64,000 nucleotides of DNA, from positions 7,250,352 to 7,314,351 of the forward strand of contig NZ_CP133671.1 of NCBI RefSeq assembly GCF_031326345.1, in the 5' to 3' direction. The first letter of the stretch is position 1; each line of letters begins with the position of its first letter. Source of the DNA: Aureispira sp. CCB-E (GTDB taxonomy: Bacteria; Bacteroidota; Bacteroidia; Chitinophagales; Saprospiraceae). This document shows positions 56,825 through 64,000 of the stretch, in pieces. The position numbers were made by a program, and so were the translations under genes. A model generated the notes under the pieces. That model was not told the origin of the DNA and searched no databases. It saw nothing but the letters and a program-made list of their open reading frames with translations.

Positions 56825-57580
56825 ATGAAAAAATTTGGGCTTATTGGTCGGCATCTTCAACACTCTTTTTCTCCTGCTTATTTTGCTCATAAATTCAAGC
56901 AAGCAGCAATTATTGACTGTACGTATGAATTGTTTCCTCTTGCAACGATAAAAGATTTTCCTAAATTATTGCAACGAGAGTCTAATTTGTCGGGTTTAAA
57001 TGTGACGATTCCTTACAAACAAGCTGTCATTCCTTTTTTGGATCAATTGAGCCCTCAAGCATCTCAAGTAGGCGCTGTAAATACAATTCAGTTTATTGAT
57101 AACAAGCTTATTGGGCACAATACAGATATCTATGGTTTCCAGACTTCTTTAGAGCGAAACTTAACCATTCAACAGGCTACTTCAAAAGCATTGATTTTAG
57201 GTACAGGAGGTGCTTCTAAAGCTGTTGCCTATGCCCTTCAACAAATGAATATTTCTTATCAGTATGTCTCTAGAGCTAAAGAAAATGCTTTGCGCTATGA
57301 GATTCTTTCCCCCGAATTATTACAACAACATTTAATCATCATTAATACCACACCTTTAGGTATGGCTCCCAAAGTAGAAACCTGTCCTTTGTTGCCTTAT
57401 ATGGCTCTTGGACAGCAACATATTTTGTTTGATTTGGTTTATAATCCTGAACAAACATTGTTTCTCAAAAAAGGAGCTGCGCAAGGTGCAACAATCCTCA
57501 ATGGTTTAGAGATGCTACACTTACAAGCAGATCGAGCTTGGGATATTTGGAACAATGGTGAGCATCTTATTCATACGTAA
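56825..57580 (+). CDS. aroE: Shikimate dehydrogenase
   Basis: 251 residues. It reduces 3-dehydroshikimate with NADPH in the chorismate pathway. Substrate-binding residues are Ser14-Ser16 (HSFSPAYF), catalytic Lys65 in GLNVTIPYKQ, NT in GAVNTIQF, and Asp101 in GHNTDIYGF. The cofactor domain has LILGTGGASKAVAYAL. The C-terminal GLEMLHLQADRAWDIWN is typical. It begins 1 nt after the DUF368 gene and is 77 nt before the proline dehydrogenase gene. Confidence 0.95.
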   Translation: MKKFGLIGRHLQHSFSPAYFAHKFKQAAIIDCTYELFPLATIKDFPKLLQRESNLSGLNVTIPYKQAVIPFLDQLSPQASQVGAVNTIQFIDNKLIGHNTDIYGFQTSLERNLTIQQATSKALILGTGGASKAVAYALQQMNISYQYVSRAKENALRYEILSPELLQQHLIIINTTPLGMAPKVETCPLLPYMALGQQHILFDLVYNPEQTLFLKKGAAQGATILNGLEMLHLQADRAWDIWNNGEHLIHT

Positions 57581-57657
57581 CACACAAACGATTTTTTAGT
57601 ACACAATTAGTCTCTTTTCTAAACAAGAAATAACTATAAACAAGAACGTCTACTATT

Positions 57658-58830
57658 ATGGCTAAAGTTGATTTTTCGGATACAGCTATCGCTTTTGAGC
57701 GTAAATCCAATAAAGAGTTAAAACAAACGGCTTGGTTGTTTAAAATGATGAACAACAATTTTTTGGTAAATATTGGTAGTAATATGACCTTATTGGCTTT
57801 AAAACTAAGAATGCCTATCAAAGGAATTATAAAGAAAACTATTTTTAAACAATTCTGTGGTGGTGCGACCTTAGACGAATGTAGAAAAAGTATTCAGGAA
57901 CTAGGTGTATACCAAGTTGCTTCTATCTTGGACTATGGAGCAGAAGGGAAAGAAGATGATGCCGCTTTTGATCTTACCGTTGAAGAATCAGTCAAATCAA
58001 TTCGTTTTGCTGCCCAACAAGATACCGTGCCTGTTATTAGTTGCAAAGTAACTGGATTGGCTCAAAATGAGTTATTAGAAAAAATGACCGCTCAAAAAAC
58101 ACTTTCCGAAAAAGAAACTGCTCAATATCAAAAAGCACTGGATCGCTTGGATAAGATTTGCAAAGAAGCTTACGACAATAAAGTGGCCTTATTTATTGAT
58201 GCGGAAGAAAGTTGGATTCAAGATGCTATTGATGACATGACTGATATCATGATGGAGCGCTATAACAAAAAGTATGTAACGATTTACAATACGTTTCAGA
58301 TGTATCGCCATGATCGACTAGCTTTTCTAAAAAAATCTTTTGCGCTGGCCCAAGAAAAGGGGTATATTTTGGGAGCCAAGCTAGTCCGTGGGGCTTATAT
58401 GGAAAAAGAACGTCAACGTGCTTCCGACAAAGGGTACCCTTCTCCTATTCAGCCTAATAAAGCGGCGACAGATACAGATTATAATGCTGCTGTTAAATTT
58501 TGTGTAGAAAACTACCAACAAATTGCCTCTTGTGTGGCTTCTCATAACGAATACAGTACTCAATACCAACTAGAGCTCATGGAGAAAATGAATATTTCTA
58601 AAAAACATACTCATTTTAATTTTTGTCAATTATATGGTATGAGTGATAATTTGACGTTTAACTTAGCCAAAGCAGGGTATAATGTCGCTAAATATATTCC
58701 TTTTGGTCCTGTTAAAGATGTGATTCCTTATCTTATCCGTCGAGCACAAGAAAATTCCTCTGTCGATGGTGAAGTTAGTCGAGAATTGGGTATGATTAAT
58801 AAGGAACTGAGACGTAGAAAGAACGCTTAA
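57658..58830 (+). CDS. Proline dehydrogenase
   Basis: 390 residues, a monofunctional PutA-like enzyme. It oxidises proline to pyrroline-5-carboxylate with FAD. Barrel motifs are ASILDYGAEG, LFIDAEESWIQ, TIYNTFQMYRHD, GAKLVRGAYMEKER (substrate/FAD binding Arg), VASHNEYS and NVAKYIPFGPVKDVIPYLIRRAQEN (in pieces). No signal peptide. The P5C dehydrogenase gene is not in the window. Confidence 0.93.
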   Translation: MAKVDFSDTAIAFERKSNKELKQTAWLFKMMNNNFLVNIGSNMTLLALKLRMPIKGIIKKTIFKQFCGGATLDECRKSIQELGVYQVASILDYGAEGKEDDAAFDLTVEESVKSIRFAAQQDTVPVISCKVTGLAQNELLEKMTAQKTLSEKETAQYQKALDRLDKICKEAYDNKVALFIDAEESWIQDAIDDMTDIMMERYNKKYVTIYNTFQMYRHDRLAFLKKSFALAQEKGYILGAKLVRGAYMEKERQRASDKGYPSPIQPNKAATDTDYNAAVKFCVENYQQIASCVASHNEYSTQYQLELMEKMNISKKHTHFNFCQLYGMSDNLTFNLAKAGYNVAKYIPFGPVKDVIPYLIRRAQENSSVDGEVSRELGMINKELRRRKNA

Positions 58831-58847
58831 TAATTATTATTGTTAGT

Positions 58848-59120
58848 TTATTCAAATATCAAATCTTGATAAAACGTTAAAGTTTCTTGCTCTAAACCCT
58901 CAGTAATGACTTCTATTTCGTTTAAAATAGAGAGCAAGCATGTAATTCGGGTATCTGTCTTGTAAAATTTATTAATCACAATTGTTTTACGTTCGTTTAC
59001 AATACAATACCCCGAATTAAAGTGTCCTTTTTCGTAAATAATCTTATAACCTATTTCTTTAAATAAGTTTTCTAGCTTTTTTAAATTAGTAGAAGTATAT
59101 TTGAGTTTACTTTTAGCCAT
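58848..59120 (-). CDS. Hypothetical protein, 90 aa
   Basis: A small soluble protein of unknown role. The start is set at ATG 59120 (MAKSKLKYTSTNLKKLENLF); an ATG-less extension to 59162 would run into a dispersed repeat. The sequence alternates helices and short strands (YKIIYEKGHFNSGYCIVNERKTIVINK, in parts; ITCLLSILNEIE). The pattern of a strand-turn-strand GYCxVxxRKxIVINK followed by helices is seen in small conserved Bacteroidota proteins; I cannot assign a name. It converges on the proline dehydrogenase gene with 17 nt between. Confidence 0.65.
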   Translation of the reverse strand: MAKSKLKYTSTNLKKLENLFKEIGYKIIYEKGHFNSGYCIVNERKTIVINKFYKTDTRITCLLSILNEIEVITEGLEQETLTFYQDLIFE

Positions 59121-59146
59121 CTTTTCTTTTGAAGTTTTGTTTAATC

Positions 59147-59386
59147 TAATAGTTAGCTGCACTGCTACTTCGTGGTCGTTGAAAAACTTTATCAGTTTAG
59201 CTGCGCTGCTACTTCGTGGTACTTCATGAGCACTTTTTAGTTGATAATCAAAAACCTGTACATTTTCAAACTAATATTAATGTACTTTTTTATCTTTTTG
59301 ATAAAAAGTAAAAAACTAAGCTTGCCGAGTAGGCTTATGCTAGTAGCGCAAAAGCCCAAGGTCATGAGCGTAGCAAACTACTATTA
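59147..59386 (+). repeat. Dispersed intergenic repeat, copy E (longest)
   Basis: It starts TAATAGTTAGCTGCACTGC and ends GCAAACTACTATTA, so TAATAGT/ACTATTA form inverted ends. The left arm TAGCTGCRCTGCTACTTCG is present twice (59153 and 59200). The middle (CTTTTTTATCTTTTTG, AGTAAAAAACTAAGCTTGC) matches the copy at 35477-35680, and the right module (GAGTAGGCTTATGCTAGTAG, AAAGCCCAAGGTCATGAGCG) is the reverse complement of the copy at 12422-12518. Confidence 0.75.
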
Positions 59387-59484
59387 ATCTAAAACAATAA
59401 AAAAAATCACATTCACTTAGTTTACTTTGTGTGTACTGAGAACATGCCAAAATGTTATATTTTTTTCAAAAAAGCAAATTCCCA

Positions 59485-60120
59485 ATGAAATTATCAATAA
59501 TTATTCTGCTGCTACTAGGCAGCTTTGTTCATAACTTATCCGCTCAAACCAAAGAAGAAGAAGGGCGTTTTACAGCTTCTATTGTAGCTGGAGTCAATAT
59601 TTCTCAAATTGATGGGGATGATGCTTGGGGCTATAGAAAAGTTGGCTTTAATGGAGGTGCCAGAGGTGGTATTCTTTTTGGCGAGCGCATGGAGCTCTGT
59701 ACAGAAATTTTATTTTCCCAAAAAGGATCTGTTGCTACGCCTAACTCTAGCCGTAGCGGAAATGCTTATACCGTACACATGGACTATATTGAGGTTCCTG
59801 TGTTGTTTTACTACAAAGATTGGCAAGCTACAGATGCTAAAAATAGAAATTATATGCGTGTGATGATTGGTGGGGGTTTTTCTTATAGCCAATTGCTAAA
59901 TTTGGGTATTCAAAATAGCTCTGGCTTACAGAACAACAGTTTTTCTAAAAGTGATTTTATGTTTATGTTGGATGCCAACTTTTTCCTACATAGAAACTGG
60001 GGTATTAATGTGAGATGGGCAAGGTCTTTGGCTTCTATTTACAATGATAACCCTGCTGGCAATCGCCCTGATTATGTTATTAATCGCTCAATTATTATTC
60101 GATTAGTATTCAAATTTTAG
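59485..60120 (+). CDS. Outer-membrane beta-barrel protein (porin-like)
   Basis: 211 residues from ATG 59485, which gives a clean signal peptide (MKLSIIILLLLGSFVHNLSAQ). The mature protein has alternating beta strands typical of eight-stranded OMP_b-brl_2 barrels: ASIVAGVNISQIDGDD, KVGFNGGARGGILFG, MELCTEILFSQKGS, VHMDYIEVPVLFYY and the terminal SIIIRLVFKF with a final Phe. An ATG at 59452 is in frame but would put charged residues before the signal. The role is structural or unknown. Confidence 0.82.
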   Translation: MKLSIIILLLLGSFVHNLSAQTKEEEGRFTASIVAGVNISQIDGDDAWGYRKVGFNGGARGGILFGERMELCTEILFSQKGSVATPNSSRSGNAYTVHMDYIEVPVLFYYKDWQATDAKNRNYMRVMIGGGFSYSQLLNLGIQNSSGLQNNSFSKSDFMFMLDANFFLHRNWGINVRWARSLASIYNDNPAGNRPDYVINRSIIIRLVFKF

Positions 60121-60142
60121 AATAGCATATGCCTCCAATAAG

Positions 60143-60181
60143 AAAGTCGCCTTAAACCAAGTGTTTAAGGCAACTTTTTTT
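60143..60181 (+). terminator. Terminator after the barrel protein
   Basis: GCCTTAAAC (60149-60157) pairs with GTTTAAGGC (60163-60171); flanks AAAGT/ACTTT extend it; seven T follow. On the minus strand the same hairpin directly follows the stranded former end of lysS. Confidence 0.85.
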
Positions 60182-60236
60182 ATTCTTCTACTTCAGCATT
60201 AGCTTGTCTAACTTCCGCTTTCATTTGAGAGAAGAA
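60180..60236 (-). pseudogene. Stranded former C-terminus of lysS
   Basis: Read on the minus strand this encodes FFSQMKAEVRQANAEVEE and a stop at 60182-60180. The first nine residues match FFPQMKAEV of lysS just before its present divergent tail. A short end right after this motif is what bacterial LysRS usually has. It is therefore very likely the original end of lysS, displaced by an insertion. Confidence 0.75.
60209..60236 (-). repeat. 28-nt direct repeat, outer copy at the lysS insertion
   Basis: 26 of 28 positions match 60451-60478. Both differences fall in codons (Ala GCG for GCA, Ser TCT for Pro CCT on the minus strand). Confidence 0.8.
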
Positions 60237-60450
60237 CCTTAATTATAAGGTATTATTTCTAAATTAGGTGATATATGTAAAATTACAAATTCATTGCCTA
60301 AAGGTGTTTCTTTTGAAAACCATTTAGGATAATCACCTCTTAATCTAAGAGAAGCTCTACGATGTACACGAACTCCATTATTGACAATACCTTCTATTCT
60401 AAAAGGTCCTTTTTTCCTATTTGTATTTTTATCCAAAAAGTATACAAGTG
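60237..60450 (-). other. Inserted segment at the 3' end of lysS
   Basis: 214 nt between the two 28-nt direct repeats. On the minus strand it supplies the last 70 codons of the present lysS gene and its stop codon. A near-palindrome CCTTA-ATTA-TAAGG lies at its outer edge (60237-60250). I recognise no transposase or known element. Confidence 0.65.
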
Positions 60451-62035
60451 TAACTTCTGCTTTCATTTGAGGGAAGAACAAAACTTCTTGGATAGAGCTA
60501 TTATTGGTCATCATCATTACCAAACGATCAATGCCAATTCCCAATCCAGATGTTGGAGGCATACCATATTCTAGAGCTCTCAAGAAATCTTCATCAATAA
60601 CCATCGCTTCGTCATCACCACGTTCAGCCAATGCCAGCTGGTCAACAAAGCGCTCTCTTTGATCAATAGGATCGTTTAACTCCGAATAAGCATTGGCAAC
60701 TTCTTTTCCGTTGATAAACAACTCAAAGCGCTCTACCAAACCTTCTTTGCTGCGATGTTTTTTAGCCAAAGGAGTCATTTCAATAGGATAATCTGTAATG
60801 TAGGTTGGCTGAATTAACTTCGCTTCTACCTTTTCACCAAAAATCTCATCAATTAATTTTCCTTTCCCCATTGTTGGATCTACCTCAATGTGCAAATCTT
60901 GACAAACTTGACGCAAGCCAGCCTCATCCATTTGAGAAACATCAATACCCGTATATTTCTCAATCGACTCAAACATTGTCAACTTTTGATAAGGTCCTTT
61001 GAAATCTATGGTGTTCTCTCCTACCGAAACGGTTGTTTGACCGTGTAGTTTCATTGCAATTTCCTCTAGCAAATCCTCTACCATTTTCATCATCCAGATA
61101 TAATCTTTGTAAGAAACATACACCTCCATACAAGTAAACTCTGGATTATGTGTTCTATCCATGCCCTCATTGCGGAACATTTTTCCAATTTCATAGACAC
61201 CTTCAAAACCACCAACAATCAATCTTTTTAGATACAGTTCATTAGCAATACGCATATACAAAGGCATATCTAAGGTATTGTGGTGTGTTTCGAATGGACG
61301 AGCAGCAGCCCCACCGTGAATTGGCTGCAAAATTGGCGTTTCTACTTCCATCCAACCTTTGTTGTCAAAGAAATTGCGCATTGTTTTTAGCAACAACGAA
61401 CGCTTTACAAAAACATCTTTGACTTCTGGATTAACCGTCAAATCCACATAACGTTGACGGTAACGCAATTCTGGGTTGGTAAATCCATCAAAAACATTCC
61501 CATTCTCATCTCTTTTGACAATAGGCAGTGGTCGCAACGACTTGCTTAAGAAAACAAACTCGTTCACACGAACAGAAATTTCTCCCATTTTAGTCTTAAA
61601 AATAGATCCTTTGACGCCTACATAATCTCCTAAGTCCAATAGTTTTTTTACAGCAAGATTATAAAAATCTTTGTCCTCATCAGGACATAGAGCATCTCTT
61701 TTGATAAACAATTGGATACGTCCTGTAGAATCTTGTATTTCTGCAAACAACACGGCACCTTTTCCTCTTTTGGCCATAATACGACCTGCCAAAGATACTT
61801 CTGCAAATGCTGCTTCATTTTCGTCCTCAAAGTTCTGTTTTATGTCCTTGGCATAGTGGGTTACATCAAACTTCTCTGCTGGATAAGGATTAATTTTTAA
61901 ATCTAACAATCCTCTCAAATTTTCTAATCTTGCAACATCTTGGTCGTTTAGTTGACGATCTCCAAGTGTTCCCGCAGCAATAATACCATCTATTTTTTGG
62001 TGCATTGCTGCCATTTCTGTTTCACTAAATGCCAT
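60239..62035 (-). CDS. lysS: Lysyl-tRNA synthetase (class II) with replaced C-terminus
   Basis: 598 residues. It charges tRNA-Lys. The N-terminal OB-fold anticodon domain spans about 60-190 ([30 protein letters not shown], in parts). Class II motifs are intact: motif 1 [16 protein letters not shown], motif 2 [20 protein letters not shown] and motif 3 [11 protein letters not shown]. Residues 1-528 end in [15 protein letters not shown], where most LysRS stop within a few residues. Residues 529-598 (starting [15 protein letters not shown]) are basic, beta-rich and unlike any LysRS end I know; they come from the insertion described. The rest of the enzyme should be active. Confidence 0.95.
   Translation of the reverse strand: MAFSETEMAAMHQKIDGIIAAGTLGDRQLNDQDVARLENLRGLLDLKINPYPAEKFDVTHYAKDIKQNFEDENEAAFAEVSLAGRIMAKRGKGAVLFAEIQDSTGRIQLFIKRDALCPDEDKDFYNLAVKKLLDLGDYVGVKGSIFKTKMGEISVRVNEFVFLSKSLRPLPIVKRDENGNVFDGFTNPELRYRQRYVDLTVNPEVKDVFVKRSLLLKTMRNFFDNKGWMEVETPILQPIHGGAAARPFETHHNTLDMPLYMRIANELYLKRLIVGGFEGVYEIGKMFRNEGMDRTHNPEFTCMEVYVSYKDYIWMMKMVEDLLEEIAMKLHGQTTVSVGENTIDFKGPYQKLTMFESIEKYTGIDVSQMDEAGLRQVCQDLHIEVDPTMGKGKLIDEIFGEKVEAKLIQPTYITDYPIEMTPLAKKHRSKEGLVERFELFINGKEVANAYSELNDPIDQRERFVDQLALAERGDDEAMVIDEDFLRALEYGMPPTSGLGIGIDRLVMMMTNNSSIQEVLFFPQMKAEVTLVYFLDKNTNRKKGPFRIEGIVNNGVRVHRRASLRLRGDYPKWFSKETPLGNEFVILHISPNLEIIPYN
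60451..60478 (-). repeat. 28-nt direct repeat, inner copy inside lysS
   Basis: Encodes FFPQMKAEV in lysS; 26/28 identical to 60209-60236. Collapse of the two copies would remove 242 bp and restore an open frame ending RQANAEVEE. Confidence 0.8.
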
Positions 62036-62458
62036 TTTAAAAACAGTTGTGGTTATGGTTTATCTCTTAGCTATTTATTCTCTAACAACCAATAGATAAA
62101 CTCGTTATATAAATAAATAAAAATTGTATTATCATTCTTATATTCTCATAGAACATAACAAGGGGCAAAGATAGTTCAAAATTACAAGAATTAATTCATA
62201 AAATTGTGACAAACTTATAAATACACGCAACTTGTACGATGTTCTAATGCTGCTTATCTCCTTCCCTCTCTCCTTATTTTTATTTTTACAACAAAAAAAA
62301 GAAAATTATGTTAATTGCCTAGACCTATAAGACAACAAGAACAGAAGCTTTGTTCATCGAAATGCGTCTTGATTTAGTCTAAAAGAGTCTTCTTTTAATT
62401 TTTGTATTTTTATTTTGGGTTTAACAAAGAAAAATATGTTAAACAGTGGTTCAGAGCA
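62036..62458 (+). other. Intergenic region upstream of lysS and the S9 peptidase
   Basis: About 420 nt, no gene. On the minus strand TATCTTTG (near 62165-62172) matches the -7 element and is a likely lysS start region, although no TTG at the usual distance is seen. The plus-strand half is T-rich. Confidence 0.45.
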
Positions 62459-62533
62459 ATGAAAAAAATTACGACAATAGCAGCTTGCGTGACTTTAGTC
62501 TTGTCCCACTCTTCTAAAGAAAAATTCAGCTAG
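62459..62533 (+). CDS. Possible 24-codon leader ORF or signal-peptide remnant
   Basis: ATG at 62459 opens a frame of 24 codons (MKKITTIAACVTLVLSHSSK and four more) that ends in TAG 2 nt before the ATG of the S9 peptidase. The first 17 residues look like a signal peptide. It could be a translated leader coupling to the next gene, or the remnant of a broken secreted-protein gene. No homologue is known to me. Confidence 0.35.
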   Translation: MKKITTIAACVTLVLSHSSKEKFS

Positions 62534-62535
62534 CT

Positions 62536-64000
62536 ATGAATTGGAAAGCCATCAATTATTTTTGTAAATTTATATTACTTATAGGAACACTATGCTATTT
62601 AAATGCTTGTTTTCCAACAGAACCAACTAATAATAATAGTAATATGACACCCACTATACCTTTGGAGGATTTTTTCAAAAATCCAGAAAAAACAGCTTAT
62701 ACACTTTCTCCCAATGGAGAATACTTTGCTTTTTTGGCACCATACAAAGACCGCAAGAATATCTTTGTTCAAAAAATTGGAGATAAAAGTGCCCACCAAA
62801 TTACCAAGGTAACCGATCGAGATTTATCAGGTTTTTTCTGGGCGAATGACGAACGGTTGATTTATGTTCGTGATTTTGGTGGTGATGAGAATTATCATTT
62901 GTTTTCTGTCACCAAAGATGGGAAAGACAAAAAAGATTTGACTCCATTTGAAAATGTCCGAGTCGATATTATTGATGCTTTGGAAAATGACTCAGAGCAT
63001 ATGATTATAGGAATGAACAAACGCATTCCTCAAGTTTTTGATCCATATAGAATTAATATTAGTACGGGTGAATTAACTGCTTTGGCAGAAAATCCAGGCA
63101 ATATCTCTAGTTGGATTACGGATCACAATGGTCAATTGCGTATTGCGATTGCAACCGACGGTGTCAACACCTCTGTTTTGTATCGACAAACAGAAGAAGA
63201 TACCTTTAAGACTATTCTCACTACAAATTTCAAAGAAACAGTTTATCCAATGTACTTTGATTTTGATAACAGTGAAACAGTCTATGCCTTGTCTAATAGA
63301 GGCAGAGACAAAACTGCTGTTGTGAAAATGAACATCGCTACAGGGGAAGAATTAGAATTGATTTTTGAACATCCTGAAGTTGATGTTTCTTATATGTCTT
63401 ATTCTCGTGAACGAAAAGTGCCTACGACCATTTCTTATGTTACGTGGAAACGCCAACACAAATTTGTCGACCAACAAGTCGAAGATTTGTACAAACGTTT
63501 GGAGCAAGATTTGGGAGAATATGAGGTTGTGATCACTAGTACGAATAAAACAGAAGACAAATTTGTCATTCGGACCTATAGTGATCGTTCTTTAGGGGCT
63601 TATTATTTTTATGATAAAACAAGCGACAAGCTCGAAAAAATTATTGATGTCAGTAGTTGGCTCAAAGAAGATGATTTGGCAGAAATGAAGCCCATCCAAT
63701 ACCAATCAAGAGATGGCTTAACCATTCACGGTTATTTAACGCTGCCTAAAGGTGTCCCTGCAAAGAACTTACCAGTTATTGTTAATCCTCATGGTGGTCC
63801 TTGGGCTAGAGATGCCTGGACATTTAATCCAGAAGTTCAGTTTTTAGCCAATAGAGGATACGCTGTTTTGCAGATGAATTTTAGAGGGAGTACAGGCTAT
63901 GGTCGTGCTTTTTGGGAAGCTTCTTTTCAGCAATGGGGTTTAAAAATGCAAGATGATGTAACAGATGGTGTACAATGGTTGATCCAACAAGGTATTGCCG
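62536..64000 (+). CDS. S9-family (prolyl oligopeptidase-type) peptidase, 3' end cut by window
   Basis: At least 488 residues, open to the window edge. N-terminal lipoprotein signal (LLIGTLCYLNAC, Cys25). Residues about 45-370 form a beta-propeller with repeats such as GFFWANDERLIYVRDFGGDENYHLF (in parts). The alpha/beta-hydrolase part has begun: LPVIVNPHGGPWARD (oxyanion region HGGP), FNPEVQFLANRGYAVLQMNFRGSTGYGRAFW (in parts) and DVTDGVQWLI. The catalytic Ser, Asp and His lie beyond the edge. It is similar to acyl-aminoacyl/dipeptidyl peptidases of the S9C group. It is probably a surface or periplasmic exopeptidase. ATG 62536 follows a 24-codon leader frame. Confidence 0.88.
   Translation, partial: MNWKAINYFCKFILLIGTLCYLNACFPTEPTNNNSNMTPTIPLEDFFKNPEKTAYTLSPNGEYFAFLAPYKDRKNIFVQKIGDKSAHQITKVTDRDLSGFFWANDERLIYVRDFGGDENYHLFSVTKDGKDKKDLTPFENVRVDIIDALENDSEHMIIGMNKRIPQVFDPYRINISTGELTALAENPGNISSWITDHNGQLRIAIATDGVNTSVLYRQTEEDTFKTILTTNFKETVYPMYFDFDNSETVYALSNRGRDKTAVVKMNIATGEELELIFEHPEVDVSYMSYSRERKVPTTISYVTWKRQHKFVDQQVEDLYKRLEQDLGEYEVVITSTNKTEDKFVIRTYSDRSLGAYYFYDKTSDKLEKIIDVSSWLKEDDLAEMKPIQYQSRDGLTIHGYLTLPKGVPAKNLPVIVNPHGGPWARDAWTFNPEVQFLANRGYAVLQMNFRGSTGYGRAFWEASFQQWGLKMQDDVTDGVQWLIQQGIA

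Overview
The window looks like a chromosomal segment of an AT-rich marine-type Bacteroidota, most likely of the Saprospiria (an Aureispira-like organism; genus is inference). Signs are three proteins with type IX secretion (T9SS) C-terminal sorting domains, a GldM-like lipoprotein, TPR histidine kinase/LuxR-type regulator pairs, promoters of the Bacteroidota form (TTG or TTTG about 19-20 nt before TAnnTTTG), and almost no Shine-Dalgarno sequences.

Layout. 1-9.2 kb: a Cys-rich C-terminus cut by the window edge, a class 3 lipase, a small unknown protein next to a cyclophilin lipoprotein, a TMTC-like membrane glycosyltransferase with TPRs, a small secreted basic protein, a two-component pair and an SDR oxidoreductase. 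9.5-15 kb: a GldM-like lipoprotein, a PDZ-repeat T9SS protein, an ArnT-like glycosyltransferase and a secreted lectin-domain protein. 15.6-28.4 kb: mostly housekeeping (queD, glutathione peroxidase, holB, dnaN, nfuA, two adjacent rhomboid proteases, an EEP phosphatase, a HAD hydrolase) plus a TPR protein and an AlbA_2-type regulator, ending at tRNA-Met. 28.4-32.5 kb: a small accessory island after tRNA-Met with two unknown genes, an MqsR-like toxin paired with an MqsA-like/Panacea fusion antitoxin, and an IS110-family element whose transposase has an in-frame stop. 33.2-39 kb: a duplicated-domain T9SS protein and a 997-residue four-module RNA end-repair protein. 39-53 kb (minus strand): the classical tRNA-Thr/Tyr/Gly/Thr - tuf - tRNA-Trp - secE - nusG - rplK - rplA - rplJ - rplL - rpoB - rpoC cluster, with a near-ideal promoter in front and hpf upstream. 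53.6-64 kb: lptC, an amidase, a DUF368 lipid carrier protein, aroE, proline dehydrogenase, an outer-membrane barrel, lysS and the start of an S9 peptidase.

Most notable observations: (1) the 997-residue protein joins an MJ1316 (DUF504) RNA-end recognition domain, an EEP nuclease/phosphatase, a 2H (LigT-like) phosphoesterase and a nucleotidyltransferase whose central and C-terminal parts resemble eukaryotic poly(A) polymerase. (2) lysS appears to have had its C-terminus replaced by a 242-bp insertion flanked by 28-nt direct repeats, with the old C-terminal codons left stranded downstream. (3) The toxin-antitoxin pair has an antitoxin that kept the MqsA fold but lost most zinc cysteines and gained a Panacea domain. 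(4) A dispersed family of modular inverted intergenic repeats occurs at five places. (5) Two mutually exclusive hairpins lie directly before holB, and a helically phased set of direct repeats lies before a TPR gene.
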